A DNA stretch of 37,420 nucleotides, from the NCBI GenBank assembly GCA_029219285.1, contig JAQXTC010000254.1, positions 1 to 37,420 of the forward strand, written 5' to 3'. Of the stretch, positions 9,171 to 18,371 are shown piece after piece (position 1 is the stretch's first letter; the number at the start of each line of letters is the position of its first letter). Made by a program: the position numbers and the translations under genes. Source of the DNA: Clostridiaceae bacterium. Its GTDB lineage: Bacteria; Bacillota; Clostridia; Clostridiales; Clostridiaceae. The notes beneath the pieces were generated by a model that worked only from the letters and a program-made list of their open reading frames with translations, did not search any database and was not told the origin of the DNA.

Positions 9171-10148
9171 CTAATTTAAAAATTTATTAATATCTTCCAT
9201 AGTCATATTAGGTTGCAAAGCTATATTAATTCCATTAGCAATTATTTTGGATAAAGAATCTATCATTAAATCAATTTCTTTTGGTGTTACAACCAAATCT
9301 CCAACAAAAGGATTTAAAACTTCTCTAATCAATAATCCTTTTTCATTTTTATCAATCTTTTTTAACATATTATAAAAATCTTTTCCCTCTTCGGAATTTG
9401 AAATCAAATTATCAATAACAAGATCTATTGTATCATTAGCTATCGTTGCAGCATCTACAACAGTAGGTACTCCAATGGCTATAACTTTAACACCTAGTGT
9501 TTCTTCATTAATTTGCATTCTATGATTGCCAACACCTGCTCCTGGAGCAATTCCCGTATCACTAATTTGAATAGTTTTATTTACCCTTTCAATTTTTCTT
9601 GAGGCTAAAGCATCTACACATACAATTACATCTGGCTTAATCCTTTCTACTAAACCTTTAATTATTTCACCAGTTTCAACACCGGTTATCCCTAAAACAC
9701 CAGGTGCTATTGCTGCCACTTGAACTACACTATCATCTATTGCATCAGGCATTACTGCTTTTAAATGTCTAGTAACCATAATACCTTCTGTTACCTTAGG
9801 TCCTAAAGCATCTGCTGTTACTTTTCTATTTCCTAGTCCAACAACTAATGCTAAATCTGTATCTTTTATTCCAATAAGTTTTTTTAATGTTCTTCCTAAG
9901 GTCTTTGAAACATCATCCATAAGTCCACCATCATAAGCAGTATACTGTGGAATATCTAAGGTTATATAGTTCCCAACAGGTTTCCCCATTTTTTTAGCAC
10001 CATCTTCATTGACTATTCTAACTGTTGTGACTTTACTCCCCTCATCTTCTATTTCTTCAACAATGACTCCATCCACCTCATTGTCATTAGTCTCCTCCTT
10101 ATACAACTCTCTAGCTTCAATAGCTAAGTCTGTTCTTACATTTATCAT
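9171..10148 (-). CDS. gpr: Germination protease Gpr
   Basis: Gpr is an atypical aspartic protease that degrades DNA-protecting small acid-soluble spore proteins at germination. It is made in the forespore as an inactive zymogen that self-processes near its N-terminus. The 325-residue product starts with the family hallmark RTDLAIEA (about residues 5-12). It contains VVGLGNRKVTADALGP near 104-119, IKPDVIVCVDALASR near 170, and GVGNHRMQI near 205. Length fits Gpr (about 320-370). The ATG has GAGGTGGA close upstream. It lies upstream of spoIIP and is divergent from rpsT, as in the conserved Firmicute block. Confidence 0.97.
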   Translation of the reverse strand: MINVRTDLAIEARELYKEETNDNEVDGVIVEEIEDEGSKVTTVRIVNEDGAKKMGKPVGNYITLDIPQYTAYDGGLMDDVSKTLGRTLKKLIGIKDTDLALVVGLGNRKVTADALGPKVTEGIMVTRHLKAVMPDAIDDSVVQVAAIAPGVLGITGVETGEIIKGLVERIKPDVIVCVDALASRKIERVNKTIQISDTGIAPGAGVGNHRMQINEETLGVKVIAIGVPTVVDAATIANDTIDLVIDNLISNSEEGKDFYNMLKKIDKNEKGLLIREVLNPFVGDLVVTPKEIDLMIDSLSKIIANGINIALQPNMTMEDINKFLN

Positions 10149-10179
10149 TTGTCCACCTCAAAACTTTATAATTTTACTT

Positions 10180-10210
10180 TTATTTTTCGTAATTTACATA
10201 AATTTAATAC
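10180..10210 (-). promoter_or_regulatory. Candidate forespore (sigma-F/G-type) promoter of gpr
   Basis: On the minus strand GTATT (sigma-F -35 GYWTA, 4 of 5) lies 16 bases from CGAAAAATAA (-10 GGNRANAYTR, 8 of 10). Gpr is forespore-expressed in Bacillus, which fits. The sequence is AT-rich, so chance matches are possible. Confidence 0.35.
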
Positions 10211-10239
10211 TTGAATATACTATATTTCAATGCTATAAT
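10211..10239 (+). promoter_or_regulatory. Sigma-A promoter of rpsT
   Basis: A -35 TTGAAT and a perfect -10 TATAAT are separated by 17 bases. The leader to the rpsT ATG is about 78 bases. Its end holds CCCT about 12 bases before AGAGGG, which could pair with the ribosome binding site GAGGGGGTGA. Confidence 0.8.
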
Positions 10240-10323
10240 ATGGTGTGTTGAATACGACTCGTACGCAGATTTCCCCAAAAAACTGCAGAGGCCCTATAAA
10301 ATTTAGAGGGGGTGACTTAGGAA

Positions 10324-10587
10324 ATGGCAAACATTAAATCAGCAAAGAAAAGAATATTAGTTGCAGAAAAGAAGACTGCTAGAAATAGAATGGTTAAGTC
10401 TGCACTAAAAACTACTATAAAGAAATTTGAAACAGCTGTTGCTGCTAACAATGCAGAAGAAGCTAAGACTTTATTCGTTGGAGCTTCTAAGGCTTTAGAC
10501 ATGGCTGCTCAAAAAGGTATAGTTCATAAGAACATGGCTGCTAGAAAGAAGTCAAGATTAGCTGCAAAGTTAAACGCTATGGCTTAG
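10324..10587 (+). CDS. rpsT: 30S ribosomal protein S20
   Basis: S20 is a primary 16S rRNA-binding protein of the small subunit. The 87-residue, very basic helical product begins [10 protein letters not shown] and contains [16 protein letters not shown], then an acidic middle helix and a basic C-terminal part ([19 protein letters not shown]). Length matches the family (about 85-90). A GAGGGGGTGA site lies eight bases before the ATG. It is a single-gene unit on the plus strand with its own promoter and terminator, divergent from gpr. In many Firmicutes holA is the next neighbour; here about 10.6 kb of other genes lies between. Confidence 0.98.
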   Translation: MANIKSAKKRILVAEKKTARNRMVKSALKTTIKKFETAVAANNAEEAKTLFVGASKALDMAAQKGIVHKNMAARKKSRLAAKLNAMA

Positions 10588-10593
10588 TAGTAT

Positions 10594-10630
10594 AAAAAAC
10601 CGATCTAGTTTTCTAGATCGGTTGTTTTAT
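10594..10630. terminator. Bidirectional terminator between rpsT and the epimerase gene
   Basis: A perfect 11-bp stem (aaccgatctag/ctagatcggtt) with a TTTT loop is flanked by T-rich sequence on the plus side and six A on the minus side. It serves the convergent ends of rpsT (+) and the epimerase-like gene (-). Confidence 0.9.
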
Positions 10631-10632
10631 TT

Positions 10633-11496
10633 TTATTTTACTTTTTCAATATAATAATCTATTAATCCATAAATCCAGTCTCTTAAATTTGAAAACTCAA
10701 ATCCAATTTCCTTGGCTTTCTCAGTATTAATACTGTATTCATTCTCTCCATTATATGGTGCCACTTCTCCGTCTTCTACTAAAATTGCTTTCTTACCTGT
10801 TTTCTCTTCAACATAATCAATAATACTATTTAAAGAAATAGTACCACTGCTACATCCATTTATAGCACCTAAATATTCATTATCACACAAAAAAGCTAAA
10901 AATTTACCAGCATCACTTGAACTAATATAACCAAGTTCCCTATCCATATTATCAATATACATTGGTATTTCTTTTATCGTATGTTCAACATAAAATAATA
11001 ATCTTTCTGTATAATCATCTTTTCCTATTACGAAAGGGAATCTAACCATTGTAGATTTTTGATTTGTAAATTTATTTATTAATACACTTTCAGCTTGTCT
11101 TTTTCCTTCATCGTAAGAAAAATCTTTTCTTTCTCCCCATACAATAGTCTTTCCCTTAACCGAGAATTCTTCTTCTCTTGTATTAATATGTTTATCATAT
11201 ACTGCTGTAGTAGATACTAAAATGTACCTTTCACATTTTATTGATTCTAATGCACGAACAATATCATTTGAACAATATGCTATGTCATCATAAACTACAT
11301 CATATTGCTTCCCCATAAATTGCTTTACCATACTTTTATAATTCGTATGATCTACTATAAGTCTCTTTACTTTATTGCCAAAATCATCTTTCTTATTTCC
11401 TCTTGTTGCTATTGTTACATGGTGCCCTCTCTTAATTAGCGAAGCAACTAAATGTTTTCCAAAAAATCTTGTCCCACCTAAAACAAGTACTTCCAT
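10633..11496 (-). CDS. NAD(P)-dependent epimerase/dehydratase-like protein (extended SDR)
   Basis: This is a 287-residue Rossmann-fold protein. It starts with VLVLGGTRFFGKHL, the nucleotide-binding glycine motif GGTxFxGxH of atypical extended SDRs, followed by a basic segment (ATRGN). YDEGKRQAE near residue 130 matches the catalytic YxxxK, and STTAVYD near 95 supplies the serine/threonine position. The fold is that of sugar-nucleotide epimerases, reductases and mRNA-binding-like SDRs; the substrate cannot be told from sequence. The ATG is preceded by AGGGGGAT. It has its own promoter with a 20-bp palindrome over the start region, shares a bidirectional terminator with rpsT, and is not part of a sugar operon here. 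It is one of the genes separating rpsT from holA. Confidence 0.85.
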   Translation of the reverse strand: MEVLVLGGTRFFGKHLVASLIKRGHHVTIATRGNKKDDFGNKVKRLIVDHTNYKSMVKQFMGKQYDVVYDDIAYCSNDIVRALESIKCERYILVSTTAVYDKHINTREEEFSVKGKTIVWGERKDFSYDEGKRQAESVLINKFTNQKSTMVRFPFVIGKDDYTERLLFYVEHTIKEIPMYIDNMDRELGYISSSDAGKFLAFLCDNEYLGAINGCSSGTISLNSIIDYVEEKTGKKAILVEDGEVAPYNGENEYSINTEKAKEIGFEFSNLRDWIYGLIDYYIEKVK

Positions 11497-11530
11497 AACA
11501 ATCCCCCTTTAATAGTATATGTTTATCTTG

Positions 11531-11550
11531 TAAATAGTTTATACTATTTA
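11531..11550. promoter_or_regulatory. 20-bp palindrome at the epimerase transcription start
   Basis: TAAATAGT, TTAT, ACTATTTA is a perfect inverted repeat of 8-bp arms. It begins four bases downstream of the predicted -10, so it covers the predicted start site, as many repressor operators do. No regulator gene is adjacent, and AT-rich DNA makes such repeats less rare. Confidence 0.45.
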
Positions 11551-11554
11551 GTTT

Positions 11555-11583
11555 ATTATAATCTTTTATGTTATATTTGTTAA
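11555..11583 (-). promoter_or_regulatory. Sigma-A promoter of the epimerase-like gene
   Basis: On the minus strand -35 TTAACA (5 of 6) and -10 TATAAT (6 of 6) are 17 bases apart. The rest of the 226-base gap holds the upstream gene's terminator and no gene that I can support. Confidence 0.7.
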
Positions 11584-11655
11584 TTAATGTAATATACTAT
11601 ATGTTGTAACCAGGCATTAAAACCTTACATTTAAACTCTATAACGCTATATTTAT

Positions 11656-11698
11656 AAAAAAAATAGCTTATATTGAATTTTCATTTCAATATAAGCTA
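11656..11698 (-). terminator. Intrinsic terminator after the GH13 gene
   Basis: A perfect 14-bp stem (tagcttatattgaa and its complement) with a 7-base loop is followed on the minus strand by eight T. Confidence 0.9.
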
Positions 11699-11722
11699 CT
11701 TTAAATTTATAATTTAGTTATA

Positions 11723-14700
11723 TTATCTTGCTTTTTTTCTAGACTTCTTAACCATAACAATAGTTCCTATGGCAGCCATCATAGACACCATTAATATAAC
11801 TATTTCTATTGTATTATTTTCATCTCCTGTTTTTTTGCTAGAAGTCTTAACAACCTTATTTGAATCTCCTTTAACATCTCTACCTTGAACATTAGTGTTA
11901 TTAACTTTTTGTACAACACTTGGGTCTTCAACATCATCATTAGGAGTTCCCTCAGCAACTTTTTCATTTAATACTACATAATCACTAAAATATTTCATTG
12001 TAAATGTAACTTTACCATCCTTAGCTTCAGAAGTATCTACAAGTTCAAGTTTTCCATCATTATTGATAGAGTATAGATATAAAGGTTGTCCATTATACTT
12101 ACCATCAACAGGCAATTCAACTTCTATTTCACTACCTAAATTACCATCCTTTAGATTAGTTGTAATATTTAAATTCTTAATTGAATTCAAGTCTTTTATT
12201 GCTCCATCGTTATCTATATCTCCACTAACATTTATAACTAAATTATTTAAGGCTTGGCTATCCATAACTTCTTTAAGCTTTGCTAAATCCTTAATAGTTA
12301 TTGTTATATCTCCTCTTTGAATAACAATCTTTAAATTCTTACCAGAATCAATTATCTTAGAAAGTATATTCTTACTTACACCTTCATTCATAGATGAAAT
12401 AACTATTGTATCTCCATCTTTAGCATTGTTAATTCTCTCTTCTATTGCTGCATCAGTTTCTGGTACTTGTCTATCTTTAACTATAGCCTCTTCGCTATAA
12501 GCATCACTCAATGCAGATGAATCAATATTTATATCCTTAACATTATCAACTAAAATAACACCATTTAATGCTGATATCTTAACTGTAATTTTTCCATCGG
12601 TAACTGTATAAGTTTCACTAGTATTTAGTATATTAGTTAGTTTTGTTCCATCTTCAATACCTGGTGTTGATAATGTTACTTCAATATCATTTTCTTGTCT
12701 ATTTGAAGCAACTAATATCTTATCATCAGCACTTATTCTGGAATAAGCCATAACATCATCAGCAAATTCATTTTGAACATCGCAAGGATTGACTTCACCT
12801 GTTCTTAATGCTTCGTATGAACTTCTTATAGCTGCAAGTTTAGCATACCATTCAACTAAGTCCTTATCACCTTTTCCCCATGTAAAGCCTCTTCTATTAT
12901 CTGGATCATCACATCCAACCATTCCAACTTCATCACCATAATAAATAGTTGGTGCTCCAACATAAGTCATTTGTAAAAATGGAATTAGCTTCATTTTCTT
13001 CTTAGCTAAATCACTTGCATCCTTAGCAAAACCTCTTTCTGACTTTCCATATCCATCAAGAGCTGATAATATTCTTTGAGTATCATGAGAATCTACTAAA
13101 TTCATCATTACCTGAAGAGCTTCCTTTGGATATTGTTCTCTCATTTTTTCAAGTTCTTTCATTGAGTCCTTAGCTGAAGTCTTAGTGCTATTATCATCTT
13201 CAACACCTCTTACATAGTTAAGAACCGCTCCTCTATATCTATAATTCATTACTGAATCATACATATCTCCAAGAAGATAACATGATGCATCTGTCCATAT
13301 TTCTCCTACAATTGCATCATCGCCTTCTTCTTTAACAGCCTTTCTAAATGCTCTCCAAGTTTCATCTGAAACTTCACTACCACAATCAAGTCTCCATCCA
13401 TCTGAACCCTGTTTTAGCCAATATCTGGTAGTAGAATCTTTTCCATCAATAAGCTCTTCTGCCCACGACTTAACATTATATTCTGATCCACCTAATGCTT
13501 GAATAACTGGCATTGAATCAAATCCGCTCCAGCCTTCATATTCATAATGATAAGAATCACCATCATCAGCAATCTTTTTATTGTTTATAATAAACCAATC
13601 TTTATAATGTAAATCTGTTATACCCTTATCTGCATAATCCTTTGTAACCTTAGCTTCTGCATCTTCTTGAGATAATCCATTGTTGTTCATTTCATCATAA
13701 ACCTTTGACCAATATTGATAAGCTCCAAGTGGTTTACCTTCTGTAACATATTTAGCATATCTATCAAAGTAAATTGAATCATCACATACATGATTATAAA
13801 CACCATCAAGAATTATATGCATTCCATTCTCATGTGCTGCCTTTGCTAGATTAACAAAGTCATCCATATTCCCTAGTTGTGGATCAACTTTATTATAATC
13901 AGTAGCATCATAACGATGGCTTGAAATAGATTGTTCTATTGGATTTAAATAAAGAACTGTAACACCTAAGGCTTTCAAGTATTTTACCTTATCTTCAATG
14001 CCTTTTAAATCTCCACCATATAAGTCATTAGACCAAGCTGTCATATCTCCTTTGTTTGCATTATCAGGATATTCGTATCCTTCTTTAAGAGCTAATTCAG
14101 GATCTTTAGGTAAAGCATACCAACTGCTTGAAAATTCATAAGGAGTTGTACCTCTTGCATACTTTTGCACATAATCATTACTTGAATCTCCATTGAAAAA
14201 TCTATCTGGATAAATTTGATAGATAACTGCATTTTTTAACCAATCTGGTGTCTTAAAGTCTTTAGTACATACATTAAATTCATAATTTTTAACTTCTCCT
14301 AAATTACCAATTGTGCCTTCACCAAAATATCCATCATCATCACCATAAGCTTTAACATCTGAACCATTTGACACAACAAAGTAATACGAATAAGTTCCTA
14401 TATTTTCTGGAGTATATGATACTGTCCACTTTTCATTTCCATCATCATAACTTCCACTCTTATTCATACTTAATACTTCAGTCCCCTTTGGAGTTCCAAC
14501 AACCATTTTAACTTCCTTAGCCATATCTTGTTTAACTTTAACATTAAAACTTATTGGATTTTCTACAGCCGAAGCACCATATGGAGTTTTGTAATCTTGT
14601 ATTCTAGAATCATAAAAAACTCCACTTGAATCTATTTTTTCAGTTGATAAATCATTAAAACAAATTCCAGTAATAGGATCATAAGAGAATGTTACTAGCT

Positions 14701-16534
14701 TATCCTCATCTAATGTAAGCTTGTCTATCTTGACAGTTTTATTTTCATCACCTTTAACAAGTAAAGATAGTTTATCATAAACACCTTTATTTAATTGAAC
14801 TTTAGCAGTATAAATACCATTAAGTTTTTCATCAGTTAGTTTACTTACTTCTTCACTACCGTTCATTAATGTAATGTCTTCTATTTTATAATCTAAATTA
14901 GTAACTACATTATGTGAATCATCATTATAATAAACGGTTAAATCCATATCATTTGGAATCACTATACTTATATTTGCACCTTTGAGAGCACCTTTAGCTC
15001 CATAGTTTTCAGGGTCCCATTTATAATTCATAGCAACCTTATATTCATATCTTCCTGCTTTAGCATTTTTAAATGTCTTTTTGTAATTACCATTACCAAC
15101 ATAATCAAGCTTTAAAGCCTTATCTGCTGGATTCCAAGCTCCAGTAGTTCCTTCTATTGCTAGTGAAATACTACCTGGTATAGTAACTATTCTTCCTTCA
15201 TACTTAGGAAAATCAAATAATGATTTATCTCCATCAACCTTTTCATTTAAAGGATCTTTAACTTCTTTTCCATCTACAATATACTTGTATTCAATAGTTT
15301 TTGCATCATCACCAACTCTTAATGTTGTTGACCAAACTCCATTTTCACCCTTTGTAAGAGGATTAGCATTTTTGCTCCATCCATTTATATTGCTAGATAA
15401 ATAAACCGAAGATGCATCTTCATTTTTGTAATTAAATGTAATAGTACCATTTTCATTTATTACTGGACCACTTGCTTCAACAACCTTAGTTTCAAATCCC
15501 AAAGCTTTTCTAACATCACTTAAATTATTTACTGAATCTATCATAGTACCATTTGATATATCTGCAATAAATACTACAGTCCTATCAGATGCTAAACTCA
15601 AAGCAATATTACCTGTACTTGGAATTCCTCCACCATCCCAGCTATAATTTACAATTCCCTTATAGTCGTAATCACCTTTTGATAACTTTAATGTGTACAT
15701 AACTTTTGAAGTATCAATTTTATACATATCAAAATTTTTATTTTCTACGCTCCAATTATCATCACCTAAATTTCTTACAGTTCCTATTAATGATACTGTT
15801 TTTAATAATTCGGGATTATTTATAGAATCTCCAACAATGTTTCCAAGATAATCAGAATAAATTGTTATTTGTTTTGTTCCTTCCTTAATAGTAACACTCT
15901 GATTACTTGTTATTTCTCCATTATCCCATGCACCATTATATGCAACCTTATATTCAAAGCTTCCTGCACTCTTTACATCAAAGGTTTTTTCGTACATTCC
16001 ACCACCAATATAATCTAAAGCAAAGTTGTCATCACTAGGATCCCAATCCTTACCACCTAAGCAAGCACTAATATTACCTGTAAGTATAGCCTTACTCTTA
16101 AACTGTTCAGGATTATTTATTGAATCATAAATCTTCTTGTTTTTATAATCAAACCTAAAAGTTACATCCTTGTCCTCCTTTACTCCTAGAATTATATTAT
16201 CTTGGCCACCATCTTTTCCATAGCTTTCATCCCAAGTACCATTCATTGCAATTTTATATTCATACTTATCATTTGCTTTTATCTTAAATGTCCCCTCATA
16301 TATGCCATTTTTGAATTCCTTTAATTTGCCTGCATAATTAGTAGGGTCCCAATCCTTACCTAAATCATTAACAGACATTAAATTACCAACTAATACTGCA
16401 TCTGCTTCAACATTAATTGAATCATCAGTAGTATCAGCTTTTACTTCTTTTATATTTACATTATTAATAAATGTAAAGAAAAATAGTATTAAAGTAATCC
16501 ACGATGTTGTTTTATAACATTTTTTATTCATCAT
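11723..16534 (-). CDS. Secreted modular GH13 amylopullulanase-like glycosidase with wall-sorting-like tail
   Basis: This large extracellular starch/pullulan hydrolase has about 1603 residues. The track ORF adds 36 upstream codons, but these overlap the promoter; AAAGGAGG lies just before ATGATG at 16534-16529, so the start is there (16531 has better spacing). Residues below use track numbering minus 36. A signal peptide ends near 33 (VKA). Four X25-like pullulanase modules follow, near 45-143, 148-240, 247-338 and 450-546, with recurrent W-D/W-N and YEYK-type motifs. A CBM48-like module lies near 360-445. The GH13 barrel spans about 760-1225: DGVYNH, GWRLD (nucleophile Asp1050), GEIW (Glu1078), and SHD (Asp1151). 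A C-terminal domain precedes a tail of TG, a hydrophobic span and KKSRKKAR, resembling a sortase signal without a standard LPXTG. All catalytic residues are present. A cre-like site at the promoter suggests CcpA control. Confidence 0.9.
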   Translation of the reverse strand: MMNKKCYKTTSWITLILFFFTFINNVNIKEVKADTTDDSINVEADAVLVGNLMSVNDLGKDWDPTNYAGKLKEFKNGIYEGTFKIKANDKYEYKIAMNGTWDESYGKDGGQDNIILGVKEDKDVTFRFDYKNKKIYDSINNPEQFKSKAILTGNISACLGGKDWDPSDDNFALDYIGGGMYEKTFDVKSAGSFEYKVAYNGAWDNGEITSNQSVTIKEGTKQITIYSDYLGNIVGDSINNPELLKTVSLIGTVRNLGDDNWSVENKNFDMYKIDTSKVMYTLKLSKGDYDYKGIVNYSWDGGGIPSTGNIALSLASDRTVVFIADISNGTMIDSVNNLSDVRKALGFETKVVEASGPVINENGTITFNYKNEDASSVYLSSNINGWSKNANPLTKGENGVWSTTLRVGDDAKTIEYKYIVDGKEVKDPLNEKVDGDKSLFDFPKYEGRIVTIPGSISLAIEGTTGAWNPADKALKLDYVGNGNYKKTFKNAKAGRYEYKVAMNYKWDPENYGAKGALKGANISIVIPNDMDLTVYYNDDSHNVVTNLDYKIEDITLMNGSEEVSKLTDEKLNGIYTAKVQLNKGVYDKLSLLVKGDENKTVKIDKLTLDEDKLVTFSYDPITGICFNDLSTEKIDSSGVFYDSRIQDYKTPYGASAVENPISFNVKVKQDMAKEVKMVVGTPKGTEVLSMNKSGSYDDGNEKWTVSYTPENIGTYSYYFVVSNGSDVKAYGDDDGYFGEGTIGNLGEVKNYEFNVCTKDFKTPDWLKNAVIYQIYPDRFFNGDSSNDYVQKYARGTTPYEFSSSWYALPKDPELALKEGYEYPDNANKGDMTAWSNDLYGGDLKGIEDKVKYLKALGVTVLYLNPIEQSISSHRYDATDYNKVDPQLGNMDDFVNLAKAAHENGMHIILDGVYNHVCDDSIYFDRYAKYVTEGKPLGAYQYWSKVYDEMNNNGLSQEDAEAKVTKDYADKGITDLHYKDWFIINNKKIADDGDSYHYEYEGWSGFDSMPVIQALGGSEYNVKSWAEELIDGKDSTTRYWLKQGSDGWRLDCGSEVSDETWRAFRKAVKEEGDDAIVGEIWTDASCYLLGDMYDSVMNYRYRGAVLNYVRGVEDDNSTKTSAKDSMKELEKMREQYPKEALQVMMNLVDSHDTQRILSALDGYGKSERGFAKDASDLAKKKMKLIPFLQMTYVGAPTIYYGDEVGMVGCDDPDNRRGFTWGKGDKDLVEWYAKLAAIRSSYEALRTGEVNPCDVQNEFADDVMAYSRISADDKILVASNRQENDIEVTLSTPGIEDGTKLTNILNTSETYTVTDGKITVKISALNGVILVDNVKDINIDSSALSDAYSEEAIVKDRQVPETDAAIEERINNAKDGDTIVISSMNEGVSKNILSKIIDSGKNLKIVIQRGDITITIKDLAKLKEVMDSQALNNLVINVSGDIDNDGAIKDLNSIKNLNITTNLKDGNLGSEIEVELPVDGKYNGQPLYLYSINNDGKLELVDTSEAKDGKVTFTMKYFSDYVVLNEKVAEGTPNDDVEDPSVVQKVNNTNVQGRDVKGDSNKVVKTSSKKTGDENNTIEIVILMVSMMAAIGTIVMVKKSRKKAR

Positions 16535-16564
16535 TTTACCTCCTTTAAACCTTTGATAAAAAAT

Positions 16565-16601
16565 ATTATAGTCTATAACGTTTACATTTTTCCATGTACA
16601 A
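16565..16601 (-). promoter_or_regulatory. GH13 promoter region with cre-like site
   Basis: On the minus strand ATGTAAACGTTATAG (plus coordinates 16572-16587) matches the catabolite-response consensus WTGNAARCGNWWWCA except for its last two bases. It overlaps candidate promoter elements TTGTAC-18-TATAGA and a nearby TATAAT. A CcpA block of a starch hydrolase would be typical. Confidence 0.55.
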
Positions 16602-16618
16602 ACTGCACAAATATTAAC

Positions 16619-16660
16619 AAAAATGGATATAAAATAATCCATCTAGATTATTTTATATCC
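16619..16660 (-). terminator. Intrinsic terminator after the HscC-like gene
   Basis: A perfect 14-bp AT-rich stem (ggatataaaataat and its complement) with an 8-base loop is followed on the minus strand by ATTTTTG. It ends the J-TPR/Hsp70 operon. Confidence 0.8.
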
Positions 16661-16676
16661 TTAATATCAATTTTAG

Positions 16677-18371
16677 CTAAATCATTTCTTCAATATCTTC
16701 AAAAAAGTTTTTAATTTCCTTATATGTATGTTCTATTAACATTCTATCTTGACTATCTAATGCGTCTTCAAATTTTCTTAAACAAAGATCTATTCTTTCT
16801 CTTATTTCTCCAATATTCTCCTCATAAAGTCTTTCACCTCTTGCAAGTAAAAGTTTATTTTCCTCCCTATCTCTTGGATGAATTTTTAAGTCCTTTAGTT
16901 CTTCAAACCTTTGCTCCATTTCTTCCTGCGTCATAGAACCTTTATTTTTCTCAATAATTATCTTTTTCTTTTTATTAGTTGATACCACTTCTACCTCTAC
17001 TTCTAAAATAGAATTTATATCATAAGTATATGTAACATCTATTGCTTCTTCTCCAGCTGGCTTTCTTGGAACATCTATTATTATTTCACCTAATAATAAA
17101 TTATTTTTAGCAAATCTACTTTCACCTTGTAATACTTCTACACTAATTTTAGATTGTCTATCATATACTGTATATAATCTTTCTGTTCTGCTTACAGGAA
17201 TAACTGTATTTCGCTCTATTATTGGAAAAAAGTGACCTGATTCATAGTAATCCCCTTTCCTTTTTACTGATATATTGGTTCCAAGGGTATAAGGACAAAC
17301 ATCTGTTAAAACAATTTCTTTTATTAATTCATTTCTTTCTTTCATAGCTCCTTGAATAGCAGCACCAATTACCACTGCTTCATCAGGGTTAATATTAGTA
17401 TTAGGTAATCTTCCAAATAGTTTTCCAACAAAACTTCTAACAATAGATAACTTAGTTGCCCCACCTACTAAGATTATTTCATCAATTTCTTTAACTTTTA
17501 TTTCAGCATCTTTCAATGCTCTTTCTATGGGTTTTCTAATTTTGGCTAATAACAATTGACATGACTTTTCATATTCCTCAATAGTTATTTGACTCTCTAT
17601 TAATTTTTCATTAATCTTACATCTCATACTTACAGTTTTATTATTTAAAAATTGTAGTTTAGAAAACTCAGCTTGTTTCTTTATGATAGCTACTGTTTTT
17701 AAATCTAATTCATGAATATTAATATTATTTTTATTTACAAATAGATTAGCAAGAATATCAGTAAAATCTTCACCACCTAAAAAATTATCTCCAGCAACCG
17801 CTCTAACTTCCATAACATTCTTATATAATTCAAGTATTGATATATCAAAAGTACCTCCACCCAAATCAAAAACCAAAAATTTTGTATTTAATTTTTTATG
17901 ATGTAAACCGTAAGCAATGGATGCAGCTGTAGGTTCATTAATCATTCTTTCCACTTTTAATCCAGCAAGCTTTCCAGCTCTGACAGTAGCTTTTCGCTGA
18001 TCATCATTAAAATATGCTGGCACACTTATAACAGCTTCATTAATAGTTTGTCCCAAATATTTCTCTGCATCTTCTTTTAAAGAACGAAGTACAAATGAAG
18101 ATAATTCTTCTGATGAAAATTCTTTGCTACCTAATTTATATTTCTTTTCAGTTCCCATACTTCTTTTAAATACTTCAGCTGTAAAATTAGGATGAGTAAC
18201 AATTCTTTCTTTGGCAATTTTACCAACATATATTTCCTCTGTATCTTCATCTATACTTACTATAGATGGTGTTAAGTTTTCTCCTAATCTATTGGGTATT
18301 ACAACCACACCATTTTCACTAAAATAAGATACTAAGCTATTTGTCGTACCTAAGTCTATGCCAATAATCAT
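16677..18371 (-). CDS. HscC-like divergent Hsp70 chaperone
   Basis: This is a second Hsp70, 564 residues against 616 for DnaK. The ATPase domain is intact: [10 protein letters not shown] at 3-12, FDLGGGTFD at 168-176, and GDNFLGGEDF near 194. The linker IVLTDVCPYTLG near 353 differs from the DnaK linker. The substrate domain is short (about 370-480), with a basic stretch KKKKIIIEK, and the helical end stops without the disordered acidic tail. Length and layout match HscC (Hsc62), known in Escherichia coli to pair with its own J-proteins of the DjlB/DjlC type. Its ATG overlaps the stop of the J-TPR gene (ATGA), with a near-perfect AAAGGAGGTGA site inside that gene's end, so the two are translationally coupled. 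It carries no CIRCE. Clients are unknown; the HscC name is inferred from architecture and context. Confidence 0.88.
   Translation of the reverse strand: MIIGIDLGTTNSLVSYFSENGVVVIPNRLGENLTPSIVSIDEDTEEIYVGKIAKERIVTHPNFTAEVFKRSMGTEKKYKLGSKEFSSEELSSFVLRSLKEDAEKYLGQTINEAVISVPAYFNDDQRKATVRAGKLAGLKVERMINEPTAASIAYGLHHKKLNTKFLVFDLGGGTFDISILELYKNVMEVRAVAGDNFLGGEDFTDILANLFVNKNNINIHELDLKTVAIIKKQAEFSKLQFLNNKTVSMRCKINEKLIESQITIEEYEKSCQLLLAKIRKPIERALKDAEIKVKEIDEIILVGGATKLSIVRSFVGKLFGRLPNTNINPDEAVVIGAAIQGAMKERNELIKEIVLTDVCPYTLGTNISVKRKGDYYESGHFFPIIERNTVIPVSRTERLYTVYDRQSKISVEVLQGESRFAKNNLLLGEIIIDVPRKPAGEEAIDVTYTYDINSILEVEVEVVSTNKKKKIIIEKNKGSMTQEEMEQRFEELKDLKIHPRDREENKLLLARGERLYEENIGEIRERIDLCLRKFEDALDSQDRMLIEHTYKEIKNFFEDIEEMI

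Noticed and set aside
10317-10502. Minus-strand ORF of 61 residues over rpsT
   Set aside because: Shadow of the S20 gene, which has its own promoter, ribosome binding site and terminator on the plus strand.
12063-12320. Plus-strand ORF of 85 residues
   Set aside because: Shadow of the GH13 gene; no ribosome binding site, promoter or recognisable protein.
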